NCBI GenBank assembly: GCA_016342745.1
Contig: JAEINT010000006.1
Coordinates: forward strand, 1-64,000
Source of the DNA: Labilibaculum sp.
Lineage (GTDB): Bacteria; Bacteroidota; Bacteroidia; Bacteroidales; Marinifilaceae
Reading direction: 5' to 3'
DNA: 64,000 nt
Shown here: in pieces, positions 1 to 9,477 of the stretch
Numbering within the stretch: position 1 is the stretch's first letter
Layout: the number at the start of each line of letters is the position of its first letter
Position numbers and translations under genes: made by a program
The notes under the pieces: model-generated
Told to the model about the DNA's origin: nothing
The model's input: the letters and a program-made list of their open reading frames with translations, nothing else
The model's database searches: none

Positions 1-38
1 AGACTCAAAAACTAACACACTTTCCGTTGAAAGCGGTG

Positions 39-71
39 CAAAGATAACGGATAAAATTTTGCACTTCCAAA
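39..71 (-). promoter_or_regulatory. Promoter reading out of the left edge
   Basis: On the minus strand TTTG (68-71) is followed after 21 bases by TATCTTTG (39-46). This matches the Bacteroidota primary sigma consensus (TTTG, 19-21 bases, TAnnTTTG). It points to a gene beyond the left edge of the window. Only the motif is visible. Confidence 0.5.
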
Positions 72-99
72 TGGAAATGCAAACTATTTTTACAAAAAG

Positions 100-129
100 A
101 AATAGCTGCCTGATAATCAGAAGCTATTT
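100..129. terminator. Probable bidirectional terminator
   Basis: The 8-base arms AAATAGCT and AGCTATTT enclose a second small stem (CTGA/TCAG). A T tract follows on the plus strand, and a T-rich stretch follows on the minus strand. It lies just past the stop of the GSCFA gene and could end that gene. Confidence 0.5.
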
Positions 130-181
130 TTTTATCCGAAACGGAAAAACAAATTACAAAATACAAATGAGAATGTCCACT

Positions 182-1171
182 CTATATGTGCAAATTTTTC
201 AATAAAACTGATTTTTCTTTATCCAATACGATATTCGGATATTGACTTTGCAGTTTCTCAATATCATGTAAAGTTCTGGTGATGAACCTCTGGTGGGTTA
301 TTGTATCAGGATTAAAGGGTCTATGCTTGGAGGCTGAAAGAATTTTATCAACCTTTTTCATTACATCCAAAACACTTTTGTCCATATAAGTATCCACAAA
401 ACAATCCCAAATATAATTAACAGCGGTCGAATTCATGTGCAACATATCTTCGGAATAGAAACGGTAGTCTCTTAATTCGTCCATTACTATTTCGTAGGAC
501 GGAAAATAAGAAACCTGTTCGAACAACTGTACTAGCTGATCTATAGCTAATAACAAAGTAGATTTGCTTAATTGATTACCATGTGCACCATCTTTCCAAT
601 GTCGAATTGGACTTACTGTGAAAACAATTTTCAAGTTTGGGTTAAAAACAGAAAGAGAAATAATCAATTCTTTGTAGTAATTAACGATTTCATCTACCTC
701 TAGTCGATATCGATGAAAATCTTTAGCTGGTAATTTGTGACAATTAGATACAATCTTTCCTAAATCGAGTAATTCAAAAACCCAAGAAGTACCAAATGTG
801 ATGTACAAAACATCAGAATTAGCCAGATCTAATGATGATTTTTTTATTTCTGTATTGATTAAATGCAAACATTCATTTGCATCGGCATGTGAAAAACGAC
901 TATGATGTGAGAAACTAAAATATAAATCATTGGCAAAATTTAAATCCTCTTCCTTGAATTCTTTATTCTCGAGAAGGATTTTTAAACTTTCACCAACACT
1001 AATAGGATTATATATTACGCCAAACGGATTAACATTACAATCGAATTTATACCCAAATAACTTTTCGCCGATGTTTTCAACAAAACAAGAACCTAGCATT
1101 ATCGCTTTAGAGTTGTAGCCAAACTTATCCTTGGATTCTTGAATTTTTACTTTCGTTCGAAAATTTACCAT
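182..1171 (-). CDS. GSCFA domain protein
   Basis: A 329-residue protein of the GSCFA family, a mostly Bacteroidota group related to SGNH/GDSL hydrolases. The signature GSCFVENIG is at about residues 27-35 and carries the presumed nucleophile serine. A second family block (TFGTSWVFE) is at about 125-133. There is no signal peptide, so it is probably cytoplasmic. The substrate of the family is not established. It starts 10 bases after the alpha/beta hydrolase gene in the same direction, so the two are probably co-transcribed. The ATG at 1171 is the natural start and the family signature lies close behind it. Confidence 0.85.
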   Translation of the reverse strand: MVNFRTKVKIQESKDKFGYNSKAIMLGSCFVENIGEKLFGYKFDCNVNPFGVIYNPISVGESLKILLENKEFKEEDLNFANDLYFSFSHHSRFSHADANECLHLINTEIKKSSLDLANSDVLYITFGTSWVFELLDLGKIVSNCHKLPAKDFHRYRLEVDEIVNYYKELIISLSVFNPNLKIVFTVSPIRHWKDGAHGNQLSKSTLLLAIDQLVQLFEQVSYFPSYEIVMDELRDYRFYSEDMLHMNSTAVNYIWDCFVDTYMDKSVLDVMKKVDKILSASKHRPFNPDTITHQRFITRTLHDIEKLQSQYPNIVLDKEKSVLLKNLHI

Positions 1172-1181
1172 ACATGTATCT

Positions 1182-2024
1182 TTACTTATTTTCTTTTAAT
1201 TGAGACTCGAGCCAAAGCAAAATATCCGAAAATACGAGATTTTTACAAAAATCATGATGCAATTCATGAAACGCCTTGTCGTATTTAATAAAGGTACATT
1301 TATTGATGCAACTTTCAGAAAAAGCTTGACTCGCCTGGCAACTGGTAATCTCATCATCAGTTCCATGAAGTAAAAGTAGTGGTTTTTGAAGGTCATTATT
1401 ATTATCCAAGACAAAATATCCCGCATCATAAGCATCCACGAATAAACGAAAGGATACCATATGATGAATTAATTCATCTTCATTGTATTTTTTCACTTCT
1501 TCCTTATCATGACTTAACAGATTTGCATCAAAACTTGTAGGAATACTAAATGAAGGAATGATCTTATCCATCATTCGAAGAAAAGGAAGTACAAATTTAG
1601 GCGGAGATGCTTGACTTACAATCCAGGGTGAAGTAGAAATTACGCCAAAATAGTTGGCCTTTCTTTTTAGCAAATGGTTCAAAACCTCTCCACCACCCAT
1701 ACTGTGACCGTAAAGAAAAAATGGCAAGTCAGGAAAAAGTTTATTTGTTTCCTCCAAGACAACATCAATATCATTCATGAAATCCTCATAGGAAGAAATG
1801 ACTCCAGGTTTTCCATCTGACAATCCATGTCCTCTCTGATCGAAACTTAGCAATGCGAATCCGACATCCACAAATCGCTCTGCCCATTCGTAATAACGAG
1901 ACGAATGCTCACCAATACCATGCACTAAACAAATAACTGCTTTCGCTTCATTTTTCGGTTGCCATGATTGCATAAACAAACGAGTATTATCAAATGAATG
2001 GATGTGCGTTATATTGTGTATCAT
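1182..2024 (-). CDS. Alpha/beta hydrolase, monoacylglycerol lipase type
   Basis: A 280-residue serine hydrolase of the lysophospholipase/monoacylglycerol lipase group (Hydrolase_4). Visible elements are the oxyanion HG pair at 35-36, the FDQRGHGLS block at about 61-69, the nucleophile elbow GHSMG with Ser108, an Asp in HGTDDE near residue 227, and a C-terminal His in AFHELHHD. No signal peptide is seen, so it is a cytoplasmic enzyme likely acting on monoacylglycerol or similar esters. The exact substrate cannot be read from the sequence. It forms a two-gene unit with the downstream GSCFA gene. Confidence 0.85.
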   Translation of the reverse strand: MIHNITHIHSFDNTRLFMQSWQPKNEAKAVICLVHGIGEHSSRYYEWAERFVDVGFALLSFDQRGHGLSDGKPGVISSYEDFMNDIDVVLEETNKLFPDLPFFLYGHSMGGGEVLNHLLKRKANYFGVISTSPWIVSQASPPKFVLPFLRMMDKIIPSFSIPTSFDANLLSHDKEEVKKYNEDELIHHMVSFRLFVDAYDAGYFVLDNNNDLQKPLLLLHGTDDEITSCQASQAFSESCINKCTFIKYDKAFHELHHDFCKNLVFSDILLWLESQLKENK

Positions 2025-2140
2025 TTAAATCTAATTTTTTAAAACATTAGCAAAAACTCGAGAATTGAGCAAGTGGTATTATAATGACTAAACAATTTTA
2101 CAGAAATAAACTTAAAAAAAGAAGTGTGCAGATAAATGTG

Positions 2141-3073
2141 TTAGTCTTGTAGAAAATCGAGATTTCTTTTGAAGCCCTTAAATTTGGTTCGCTTTACTGC
2201 AGAATTTCTAAACACTTCCCCAAACTGATGCGCATCCATAGTTTCCATGTTCTCTTTAGATAAAGCAAGCAAATCTGAGTTTGGTTCGAATTCTGGAACA
2301 GTATTTCCTTTTGCCATTCGATTCCAAGGGCAAACATCTTGGCAGATATCACAACCAAAAACTCTGTTTTCGAATTGACCTTTTACTACTTCTGGGATTT
2401 CGCCTTTGAGTTCGATGGTAAAATATGAAATACACTTACTTCCATTAACTACATATGGTTCGGTAATTGCACCAGTTGGGCACGATCGAATGCATTTACT
2501 GCATCCTCCACAGAAATCTTGGTAGATAGGATTCTCACATTCCAATTCCATATCAATTAACAACTCACCAAGAAATAGAAAAGAGCCAATTTTACGATTT
2601 AGAAGCAATGAATTTTTTCCAATCCAGCCTAATCCTGCTTTTTTTGCCCAAGCATGTTCTAATACTGGTGCAGAATCAACAAATGCACGACCAGAAACTT
2701 CTCCAATTTCGGTATTGATGTATTCCAAGAGTTTATTCAATCGGTCTTTTAACACGAAATGATAATCTTTTCCGTAGGCGTATTTTGCAATAACAGGAGC
2801 TTGTGGATCTTTTTGTTGCTCTTTTGGAAAATAATTTAAGCCAACTACGACAATTGATTTTGTATTCTCTACCAATAATCGTGGATCCAATCGTTTTTCA
2901 ATGTTATTGGCCATGTATCCCATCTCGCCGTGATAGCCTTTTTCGAGCCAGAAATGGAAATTCTCTTTTTCCTCATCGAGAAAATCGGCTTTAGCAATTC
3001 CACAGAGATCTAAACCAAGTTCTAGTGCCTTGGCTTTTATGAGATTTGATTTTGCTGTTAAAGTTAAATTCAC
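2141..3073 (-). CDS. queG: Epoxyqueuosine reductase QueG
   Basis: A 310-residue cobalamin and 4Fe-4S enzyme that reduces epoxyqueuosine to queuosine in tRNA, the last step of queuosine synthesis. Two ferredoxin-like cysteine groups are seen: CGGCSKCIRSCP at about 188-199 and CDICQDVCPWN at about 240-250. The substrate/cobalamin region includes ARDOUT-equivalent blocks such as VDSAPVLEHAWAKKAGLGW (about 132-150), typical of QueG. Length is somewhat short of the E. coli protein because the C-terminal HEAT-like extension is absent, as in many Bacteroidota. It is followed by its own intergenic space and is not part of the suf operon. Confidence 0.93.
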   Translation of the reverse strand: MNLTLTAKSNLIKAKALELGLDLCGIAKADFLDEEKENFHFWLEKGYHGEMGYMANNIEKRLDPRLLVENTKSIVVVGLNYFPKEQQKDPQAPVIAKYAYGKDYHFVLKDRLNKLLEYINTEIGEVSGRAFVDSAPVLEHAWAKKAGLGWIGKNSLLLNRKIGSFLFLGELLIDMELECENPIYQDFCGGCSKCIRSCPTGAITEPYVVNGSKCISYFTIELKGEIPEVVKGQFENRVFGCDICQDVCPWNRMAKGNTVPEFEPNSDLLALSKENMETMDAHQFGEVFRNSAVKRTKFKGFKRNLDFLQD

Positions 3074-3165
3074 GAATTGAAGGTAATAATTTTAAAATAT
3101 TGTTGAGCCGAATGATAATATGTGTTTGCGATACTACACATCTGCGTTCGATTATTCTTCAGAAG

Positions 3166-3185
3166 AGACGCACGGCCGTGCGTCT
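3166..3185. repeat. 20-bp perfect palindrome, REP-like
   Basis: A perfect 20-base G+C-rich palindrome (AGACGCACGG and its complement) in an A+T-rich intergenic gap. It lacks a T tract, so it is not a standard terminator. Similar palindromes are dispersed between genes in many Bacteroidota, but only one copy is in this window. Confidence 0.5.
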
Positions 3186-3215
3186 GTACATAAAGGTAAA
3201 ATTAAGATCATAAAA

Positions 3216-3242
3216 AAAGGACCGTTATAAAAACAGTCCTTT
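3216..3242 (-). terminator. Terminator of the suf operon
   Basis: On the minus strand, AAAGGACTGTT pairs with AACGGTCCTTT with one wobble pair, and seven T bases follow. It lies just past the stop of the DUF59 gene, the last gene of the suf operon. Confidence 0.85.
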
Positions 3243-3249
3243 GATATAT

Positions 3250-3561
3250 TTATAGAAAACCCAACTCGAGTTTGGCTTCTTCTGTCATCATTTCTTTATC
3301 CCAAGGAGGATCAAAAGTCAGAACAACCGTTACATCTTCGATTTGAGGTAAAGCTTTTGTTCGCTCATTTACCTCTTCGAGAATTTGATCGGCCATTGGA
3401 CAATTCGGTGCAGTAAGAGTCATCAGGATTTTCACCTCATCCTCTTCATACATATCTACCTCGTATATTAATCCCAGATCGTAAATGTTTACTGGAATTT
3501 CGGGATCGTAAATGGTTTTTAAAACCTCTACAATTATTGCTTCTGTTTCCTTTTTACCCAT
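3250..3561 (-). CDS. MIP18/DUF59 family Fe-S assembly protein (SufT-like)
   Basis: A 103-residue single-domain protein of the DUF59/MIP18 (FeS_assembly_P) family, which helps mature or deliver Fe-S clusters. The family core DPEIPVNIYDLGLIY is at about residues 18-32. The conserved cysteine is in TAPNCPMAD at about 50-58, and the DPPW block is near 87-90. It is the last gene of the suf operon, 7 bases after sufE. That position supports a role as accessory factor in SUF-based cluster assembly. It is the plain DUF59 domain without fusion partners. Confidence 0.88.
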   Translation of the reverse strand: MGKKETEAIIVEVLKTIYDPEIPVNIYDLGLIYEVDMYEEDEVKILMTLTAPNCPMADQILEEVNERTKALPQIEDVTVVLTFDPPWDKEMMTEEAKLELGFL

Positions 3562-3568
3562 TTCTGTA

Positions 3569-3991
3569 TTATTTATTCACGTGATTAAACGCAAGTCCAT
3601 ACATTTTAATTTGCTTAACCATGGATACTAATCCATTTGAGCGAGTAGGCGATAAATGCTGCTTTAATCCAATTTCATCGATAAATTTAAGATCAGCATT
3701 CATGATATCTTTAGGAGTTTGATTGTTGAAAACACGAATTAACAAGGCTGCAATTCCTTTCACAATAATAGCATCGCTATCAGCTTCTAGTTTCACAATT
3801 CCTTCTTCCAATGAAGCGTTGAACCAAACTTTAGACTGACAACCCTTTATTAGGTTGGAATCTGTTTGAAATTTTTCATCTAAACCAGTAAGATCTGTTC
3901 CCAACTCGATTAGATAAGCATATTTGTCCATCCAATCCTCAAAGCCTGCAAACTCTTCAATTATGTCTTCCTGAATTTCGTTTATTGTCAT
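3569..3991 (-). CDS. sufE: Sulfur acceptor SufE
   Basis: A 140-residue cytoplasmic protein that takes persulfide sulfur from SufS and stimulates the desulfurase. The acceptor cysteine is Cys51 in the family block LIKGCQSKVW (48-57). The length matches the family. It lies between sufS and the DUF59 gene with a small gap on each side, within one minus-strand operon. Confidence 0.93.
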   Translation of the reverse strand: MTINEIQEDIIEEFAGFEDWMDKYAYLIELGTDLTGLDEKFQTDSNLIKGCQSKVWFNASLEEGIVKLEADSDAIIVKGIAALLIRVFNNQTPKDIMNADLKFIDEIGLKQHLSPTRSNGLVSMVKQIKMYGLAFNHVNK

Positions 3992-4024
3992 TTCTTGATT
4001 TTCTTTTAACTTTTAAAAACTGGC

Positions 4025-5248
4025 TCAATGTACAAACATTTTGCAAACTTTTAAGATTCCATTGTATAGTGAATCGATTTCCTCTTTGGTATTGTAAAAG
4101 GAAAAAGAAGCTCTAACAGTACCGTCGATACCGAAATGTTGCATTACTGGCTCGGTGCAATGAGTTCCTGTTCTTACAGCAATTCCCATTTGATCGAGAA
4201 GCATACCCATATCGTAAAAATGGATTCCTTCGACCAAAAATGAAATTACTGATGTTTTTTCGGCTGCAGTGCCAAATATTTTTAAACCATCGATAGATAA
4301 TAACTTTTCGGTACCATATGCTAACAATTCTTGTTCGTAAGCATCGATATTTTCGATTCCGATATTCTCTACATATTCGATAGCTGCACCTAATCCAATT
4401 GCATCGATATAATTAGGAGTACCTGCTTCAAATTTATATGGCAGCTCGTTATAAGTTGTTTTTTCAAAACTTACTTCTGCAATCATTTCTCCTCCACCTT
4501 TCCATGGTGGCATTTCGTTTAGCAATTCTTCCTTACCATACAAAACTCCAATACCTGTTGGGCCATAAAGCTTATGACCAGAAAACACCAAGAAATCGGC
4601 ATCTAATTCTTGAACATCGATTTTTTTGTGCTGGATTGATTGAGCTGCATCGATTAAAACGCTCACGTTTTTAGCATGAGCAATTTTAATGATCTCGCGT
4701 ATAGGATTAATGGTTCCTAAAGAATTCGAAATGTGATTTACTGCAACTATTTTAGTGCGATCGGTAATTAAATCGTTCAGTTTTTCAATCATCAACTCGC
4801 CACGATCGTTAAAAGGCAATACTTTTAAAGTCGCCTTTTTTCTTTCGCAGAGCATTTGCCAAGGAACAATATTCGAATGATGTTCCAATTCAGAAACAAT
4901 CACCTCATCGCCTTCGGAAATATAACGATCGCCAAAAGAGTTTGCTACTAAATTAATCGACTCGCTTGTTCCGCTGGTAAAAATTACCTCATGCGAATGC
5001 TTCGCATTAATGAAATTCTGCACCAATATTCTTGCATTCTCATTTCCATCGGTGGATTTGTTGCTCAAATAATGAACGCCACGATGAATATTAGAATTGT
5101 ACTTGTAATAATACTTCACCATTTCATCGATAACCTGACGTGGCTTTTGAGTTGTGGCAGCATTATCAAAGTAAACAAGAGGTTTACCGTGAATCATTTC
5201 CTCTAAAATAGGAAAGTCTTTACGTATGTTTTCGATATCTATTGTCAT
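4025..5248 (-). CDS. sufS: Cysteine desulfurase SufS
   Basis: A PLP-dependent class V aminotransferase-fold enzyme of 407 residues that removes sulfur from cysteine for Fe-S cluster assembly. Seen are the cofactor lysine block FSGHKLYGPTGIG in the middle of the chain and the catalytic cysteine in RTGTHCTEP near the C-terminus. That loop is of the SufS (group II) type. The longer open frame to 5263 needs a TTG start, so the ATG at 5248 (MTIDIEN) is chosen. It lies between sufD and sufE and forms the sulfur donor pair with SufE. Confidence 0.94.
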   Translation of the reverse strand: MTIDIENIRKDFPILEEMIHGKPLVYFDNAATTQKPRQVIDEMVKYYYKYNSNIHRGVHYLSNKSTDGNENARILVQNFINAKHSHEVIFTSGTSESINLVANSFGDRYISEGDEVIVSELEHHSNIVPWQMLCERKKATLKVLPFNDRGELMIEKLNDLITDRTKIVAVNHISNSLGTINPIREIIKIAHAKNVSVLIDAAQSIQHKKIDVQELDADFLVFSGHKLYGPTGIGVLYGKEELLNEMPPWKGGGEMIAEVSFEKTTYNELPYKFEAGTPNYIDAIGLGAAIEYVENIGIENIDAYEQELLAYGTEKLLSIDGLKIFGTAAEKTSVISFLVEGIHFYDMGMLLDQMGIAVRTGTHCTEPVMQHFGIDGTVRASFSFYNTKEEIDSLYNGILKVCKMFVH

Positions 5249-5265
5249 TCTAAAAAAATACAATC

Positions 5266-6627
5266 CTAGTTACTGCAAGCAATTGCGCAAGTATTACATT
5301 TTGAAATTTCGCCTCTTAATCTGGTATCAACTAAAGCATCAATTCGATCTTTAAGTGCCTCAACTCTAATTTTCTCAATTATTTCGTGAGCAAAAGCGAA
5401 CATTAACATCTGACGAGCTTCTTTTTCGTCGATACCACGTGCACGAAGATAAAACAATGCATCCTCATCCATTTGACCAACTGTTGCTCCATGACTACAC
5501 TTCACATCATCAGCATCGATAATTAGCTGAGGTTTTGTGTTAATTTGAGCATCATCGCTAAGCAATAAGTTGTTGTTTGATTGATAAGCCAATGTTTTTT
5601 GCGCATCGCGACGAACATTAATTCGACCTGCAAATGCTGCCGTTGCCTCACCATCCATTACGCCTTTGAAATGCTCATTACTTAAGCAATTCGGTTTAGC
5701 ATGATCGATTGATGTGAAATTATCAACGTGTTGCTTGTTATCCATCAAGTACATTCCGAAAGTATTGTTTTCACAATGCTCTGCATCCAACAATACGTGA
5801 TGATTGTTACGAATGGTTCCTCCGTAAAGAGAAATGGTATTGGTCAACACATTTGAATTCTTGTCCTGACGGATAAAGGTAGAATTCAGGATTACTGAAT
5901 TTAAATGTTGATTTTGTAGTGTGTACAAATCGAACACCGCATTTGGTGCTACATTTACTTCGGTAACTGAATTACTTAGGTATTTATGATGTGTTAAGGT
6001 ATGATCGCAAACAATAATTTTCGCCTGTGCATTTTCCTCAATCACAAATAAGTTACGCTGAGTAGCCATTAGATCACGATCGGAACGCAAAAGGTTCACC
6101 ACCTGAATAGGCTTTTCGATAACAACACCTTTAGGCACATAGATGAATAAACCATCTTTCGCCAAAGCTGTATTTAATGCTACAATACCATCCTCATCGG
6201 GCTTGGCATATTTTCCGTAGTGTGCATTAAAAATATCTGGATACTTTTCTGCTGCTTCCTGCACACCACAAACAATAACACCTTCTGGTAATTCCGTTAG
6301 TGTTTTATTGTTTCCATAGTACCATCCGTTTGTTAGCAATACCATATTGGTATCTAACTCTGGAACATCGCACTGAAAAATATCATTTAAGTCAACATCT
6401 ACCTGCATGTAACGAAGATTCACATTATATGGATGATCGAAAGCTGGTATTAAGTTGGTGTATTTATAATTCTCGTTGGCACGAGTAGGTACGCCTAATT
6501 CCTGAAATTGAACGAAAGCTTTTTCACGAGCTGCATTCATATGATCAGAAGAGCCACTCGAAAGCAATTCTTTGCCTTGCTCGAACAGATCTGCGAAATC
6601 CTTATTAATTGTATTTATATCGGCCAT
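5266..6627 (-). CDS. sufD: Fe-S scaffold subunit SufD
   Basis: A 453-residue SufBD-family beta-helix protein that forms the SufBC2D scaffold. Family blocks include ALNTALAKDGLFIYVPKGV in the first half, and HGATVGQMDEDALFYLRARG followed by the conserved AFAHEII helix near the C-terminus. The conserved His of SufD is in CSHGATVG. It is downstream of sufC and upstream of sufS in one operon. The C-terminus has two close cysteines (KCNTCAIAC), typical for Bacteroidota SufD. Confidence 0.94.
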   Translation of the reverse strand: MADINTINKDFADLFEQGKELLSSGSSDHMNAAREKAFVQFQELGVPTRANENYKYTNLIPAFDHPYNVNLRYMQVDVDLNDIFQCDVPELDTNMVLLTNGWYYGNNKTLTELPEGVIVCGVQEAAEKYPDIFNAHYGKYAKPDEDGIVALNTALAKDGLFIYVPKGVVIEKPIQVVNLLRSDRDLMATQRNLFVIEENAQAKIIVCDHTLTHHKYLSNSVTEVNVAPNAVFDLYTLQNQHLNSVILNSTFIRQDKNSNVLTNTISLYGGTIRNNHHVLLDAEHCENNTFGMYLMDNKQHVDNFTSIDHAKPNCLSNEHFKGVMDGEATAAFAGRINVRRDAQKTLAYQSNNNLLLSDDAQINTKPQLIIDADDVKCSHGATVGQMDEDALFYLRARGIDEKEARQMLMFAFAHEIIEKIRVEALKDRIDALVDTRLRGEISKCNTCAIACSN

Positions 6628-6696
6628 TTGTTTAAATATTTAGACACAAAACAATAAGTTGATATTACATCTCACCTACTGCTTCATCGCGTTCAA

Positions 6697-7449
6697 CTAT
6701 TTTCCGTTTTCTTCTTTAATCCAATCGTATCCTTTTTCTTCTAGCTGAAGAGCAAGCTCTTTACCAGCAGTTTTTACGATTCGACCATCAAATAAAACGT
6801 GAACAACATCAGGTACAATATAATCTAGTAATCTTTGGTAGTGAGTAATTACTATCGTTGCGTTTTCAGCCGTCTTTAATTTATTTACCCCATTTGCTAC
6901 AATGCGAAGTGCATCGATATCCAAACCTGAATCTGTCTCATCTAAAACAGCCAATTTTGGTTCAAGCATTGCCATTTGGAAAATCTCATTCTTCTTTTTT
7001 TCTCCACCAGAAAAACCTTCGTTTACTGAACGGTTTGTAAGTTTAGAATCGATTTCAACCAATGCTTTTTTATCGCGCATCAACTTTAAGAAGTCAGAAG
7101 CAGTCAATGGATCCAATCCTTTGTGCTTACGATGTTCGTTAACTGCAGTTTTCATGAAATTAACTGTAGATACTCCAGGAATTTCGATTGGATACTGAAA
7201 TCCTAAGAAAATACCTTCTTTGGCACGATCTTCTGGTTCCATTTCCAAAATATTCTTTCCGTTGAAAACAATTTCACCTTCAGTAACTTCATACAAATCT
7301 CGACCTGCCAATACTGAAGCCAAAGTACTTTTACCAGCACCGTTAGGTCCCATAATAGCATGAACTTCTCCTGGCTTGATCTCCAGATTAATTCCTTTTA
7401 AGATTTCCTTTCCATCAATGGAAACGTGTAAATTTTTAATGCTTAACAT
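6697..7449 (-). CDS. sufC: Fe-S assembly ATPase SufC
   Basis: A 250-residue ABC-type ATPase that drives conformational change of the SufBCD scaffold. It is cytoplasmic and not a transporter. The Walker A motif GPNGAGKST is at 34-42. The signature is the SufC-type FSGGEKKK, and the Walker B region is LAVLDETDSGLD with the typical SufC aspartate/serine. It is placed between sufB and sufD, 55 bases downstream of sufB. Confidence 0.95.
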   Translation of the reverse strand: MLSIKNLHVSIDGKEILKGINLEIKPGEVHAIMGPNGAGKSTLASVLAGRDLYEVTEGEIVFNGKNILEMEPEDRAKEGIFLGFQYPIEIPGVSTVNFMKTAVNEHRKHKGLDPLTASDFLKLMRDKKALVEIDSKLTNRSVNEGFSGGEKKKNEIFQMAMLEPKLAVLDETDSGLDIDALRIVANGVNKLKTAENATIVITHYQRLLDYIVPDVVHVLFDGRIVKTAGKELALQLEEKGYDWIKEENGK

Positions 7450-7504
7450 GTCACTTCTATTTTGTCGCAGTTATGCGTTGGGTTCTACTTACTTTATATA
7501 TTGA

Positions 7505-8956
7505 TTATCCTACAGATCCTTCAAGACTAATCGCAAGCAATTTCTGTGCTTCTACTGCGAATTCCATAGGCATTTTGTTGATTACCTCTTTTGCATATCC
7601 ATTTACAATTAAACCAATAGCATCTTCGGTAGAAATACCACGCTGGTTGCAATAGAATATTTGATCTTCACCAATTTTTGAAGTAGTTGCTTCGTGCTCT
7701 ACTTTTGCTGTTTTGTTTCCGATCTCCAAATATGGGAATGTGTGTGCTCCACACTTGTCACCTAAAAGTAATGAATCACATTGAGAAAAGTTACGAGCTC
7801 CTTCACAATTCTTAGCTACTTTTACTAATCCTCGGTAAGAGTTATTACTCTTTCCAGCTGAAATTCCTTTTGAGATAATTGTACTCTTGGTATTGTTACC
7901 GATATGAATCATTTTTGATCCTGTATCTGCTTGCTGGTGATTATTGGTAACAGCTACTGAATAGAATTCACTCGACGAGCCATCTCCTTTTAATATGGTA
8001 GAAGGGTATTTCCAAGTTACCGCTGATCCCGTTTCAACCTGAGCCCACATTAACTTAGCGTTTTTACCTTGACAGATTCCACGTTTGGTTACAAAATTGT
8101 AAATACCACCAAGACCATCTTTGTTACCAGGATACCAATTTTGAACTGTTGAGTATTTCACTTCAGCATTGTCCATAACAACGATTTCTACAATTGCTGC
8201 GTGCAATTGGTTCTCATCACGCATAGGAGCGGTACAACCTTCCAAATAACTTACGTACGAATCATCTTCACATACAATTAAGGTACGTTCGAACTGACCC
8301 GTATTTTCCGCATTGATACGGAAGTAAGTCGATAACTCCATTGGACAACGAACTCCCTTAGGAATGTATACGAATGAACCATCGGAGAAAACAGCTGAGT
8401 TAAGCGCTGCAAAAAAGTTATCTTGAATAGGAACTACTGTTCCCATATATTCCTGAATTAAATCTGGATGTTCCTGAACTGCATCGCTAAAAGAGCAGAA
8501 AATAACTCCTTTTTCAGCCAAAGCCTCTTTAAATGTCGTTTTTACCGATGATGAGTCCATTACAACATCAACTGCAACATTCGATAAAAGTTTTTGTTCA
8601 TCCAAAGGAATACCCAATTTATCGAAAGTAGCTCTAATCTCAGGGTCCACATCATCCATGCTTTCCAGTTTAGCTTTTTGCTTTGGAGCCGAATAATAAA
8701 TGATATCCTGATAATCGATAGGAGGAATGTCTAAATATGCCCACTCTGGCATCTTCATCGTTAACCAATGACGATATGCTTTCAATCTATATTCAAGCAT
8801 AAATTCAGGCTCGTTCTTTTTAGACGATATTAAACGAATAACATCCTCACTAAGACCTTTGCCTATATCATCATTTTCAACATCAGTAACAAAGCCGTAC
8901 TTATAGTCACTCTGTGTTACCTCGTTCAATATTTTATCCTGTTCTTCTTTTGCCAT
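7505..8956 (-). CDS. sufB: Fe-S scaffold subunit SufB
   Basis: A 483-residue SufBD-family protein and the main cluster scaffold of the SUF complex. Family blocks seen are [20 protein letters not shown], the [14 protein letters not shown] segment with the conserved cysteine, [18 protein letters not shown], and [21 protein letters not shown] near the C-terminus. The open frame extends to a TTG at 8965. The ATG at 8956 (MAKEEQDK) is the likely start. It is the first gene of the six-gene suf operon, with a candidate promoter at 9113-9120. Confidence 0.95.
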   Translation of the reverse strand: MAKEEQDKILNEVTQSDYKYGFVTDVENDDIGKGLSEDVIRLISSKKNEPEFMLEYRLKAYRHWLTMKMPEWAYLDIPPIDYQDIIYYSAPKQKAKLESMDDVDPEIRATFDKLGIPLDEQKLLSNVAVDVVMDSSSVKTTFKEALAEKGVIFCSFSDAVQEHPDLIQEYMGTVVPIQDNFFAALNSAVFSDGSFVYIPKGVRCPMELSTYFRINAENTGQFERTLIVCEDDSYVSYLEGCTAPMRDENQLHAAIVEIVVMDNAEVKYSTVQNWYPGNKDGLGGIYNFVTKRGICQGKNAKLMWAQVETGSAVTWKYPSTILKGDGSSSEFYSVAVTNNHQQADTGSKMIHIGNNTKSTIISKGISAGKSNNSYRGLVKVAKNCEGARNFSQCDSLLLGDKCGAHTFPYLEIGNKTAKVEHEATTSKIGEDQIFYCNQRGISTEDAIGLIVNGYAKEVINKMPMEFAVEAQKLLAISLEGSVG

Positions 8957-9112
8957 GTTGTTCAAGTATCAAGTAGAAAGCTCCCGAAGGAATACTTTCA
9001 TAAAAGAATTCAATATTAAAAATCCGAATGGAGAATACATTGCTATAGTTTCGCAAACAACTGCTTTATCATTAAGCTAACTTACAAGTGCATGCCCCTA
9101 TGAAATTTGATG

Positions 9113-9120
9113 CAAATATA
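9113..9120 (-). promoter_or_regulatory. -7 element upstream of sufB
   Basis: TATATTTG on the minus strand matches TAnnTTTG and would start the suf transcript near 9106, about 150 bases before the sufB ATG. No well-placed -33 TTTG is seen. No binding site for an iron-sulfur regulator was recognised in the leader. Confidence 0.45.
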
Positions 9121-9477
9121 ATAAAGAATTTAGATATCTTTTTACTAAAAGCAAATAAAATACCTAGAAGTCCTTTTATTAGATAACGTAATTAAATTGG
9201 AAAGGATACGTTTGTGAAAAAGAAATTAATTTTGAGCTTTTACAGTTCCAATTCTATTGCATTATTTCTTTGCCACAAAGCACAGCTTCCAATAACAATT
9301 AACACAAATACCCACAAGGCAAGATAAATTACATAAAAAAAACATAGAACTTAAACAATCCCTATGTCTACTTGACAAGTAATTTTATTACATTCATCAT
9401 TAAATTGCAAAAACAAGGTTACCTTTTTTCGCTTTTAGGAATAAAGGGATATAACTATAAATAAGTGAAAACAGATT
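9121..9477. other. Intergenic region between sufB and the peptide locus
   Basis: About 350 A+T-rich bases between divergent units. No coding frame, tRNA or familiar RNA was recognised. A 13-base palindrome is at 9369-9381. No canonical TAnnTTTG promoter is seen for the plus-strand HTH gene. The nearest candidate is TACCTTTT at 9420-9427, without a well-spaced TTG. Confidence 0.5.
9369..9381. promoter_or_regulatory. 13-bp palindrome, candidate operator
   Basis: TACTTG-A-CAAGTA is a perfect palindrome with one central base, about 97 bases before the ATG of the small HTH gene. It could be an operator for that protein. This is inferred from symmetry and position only. Confidence 0.3.
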
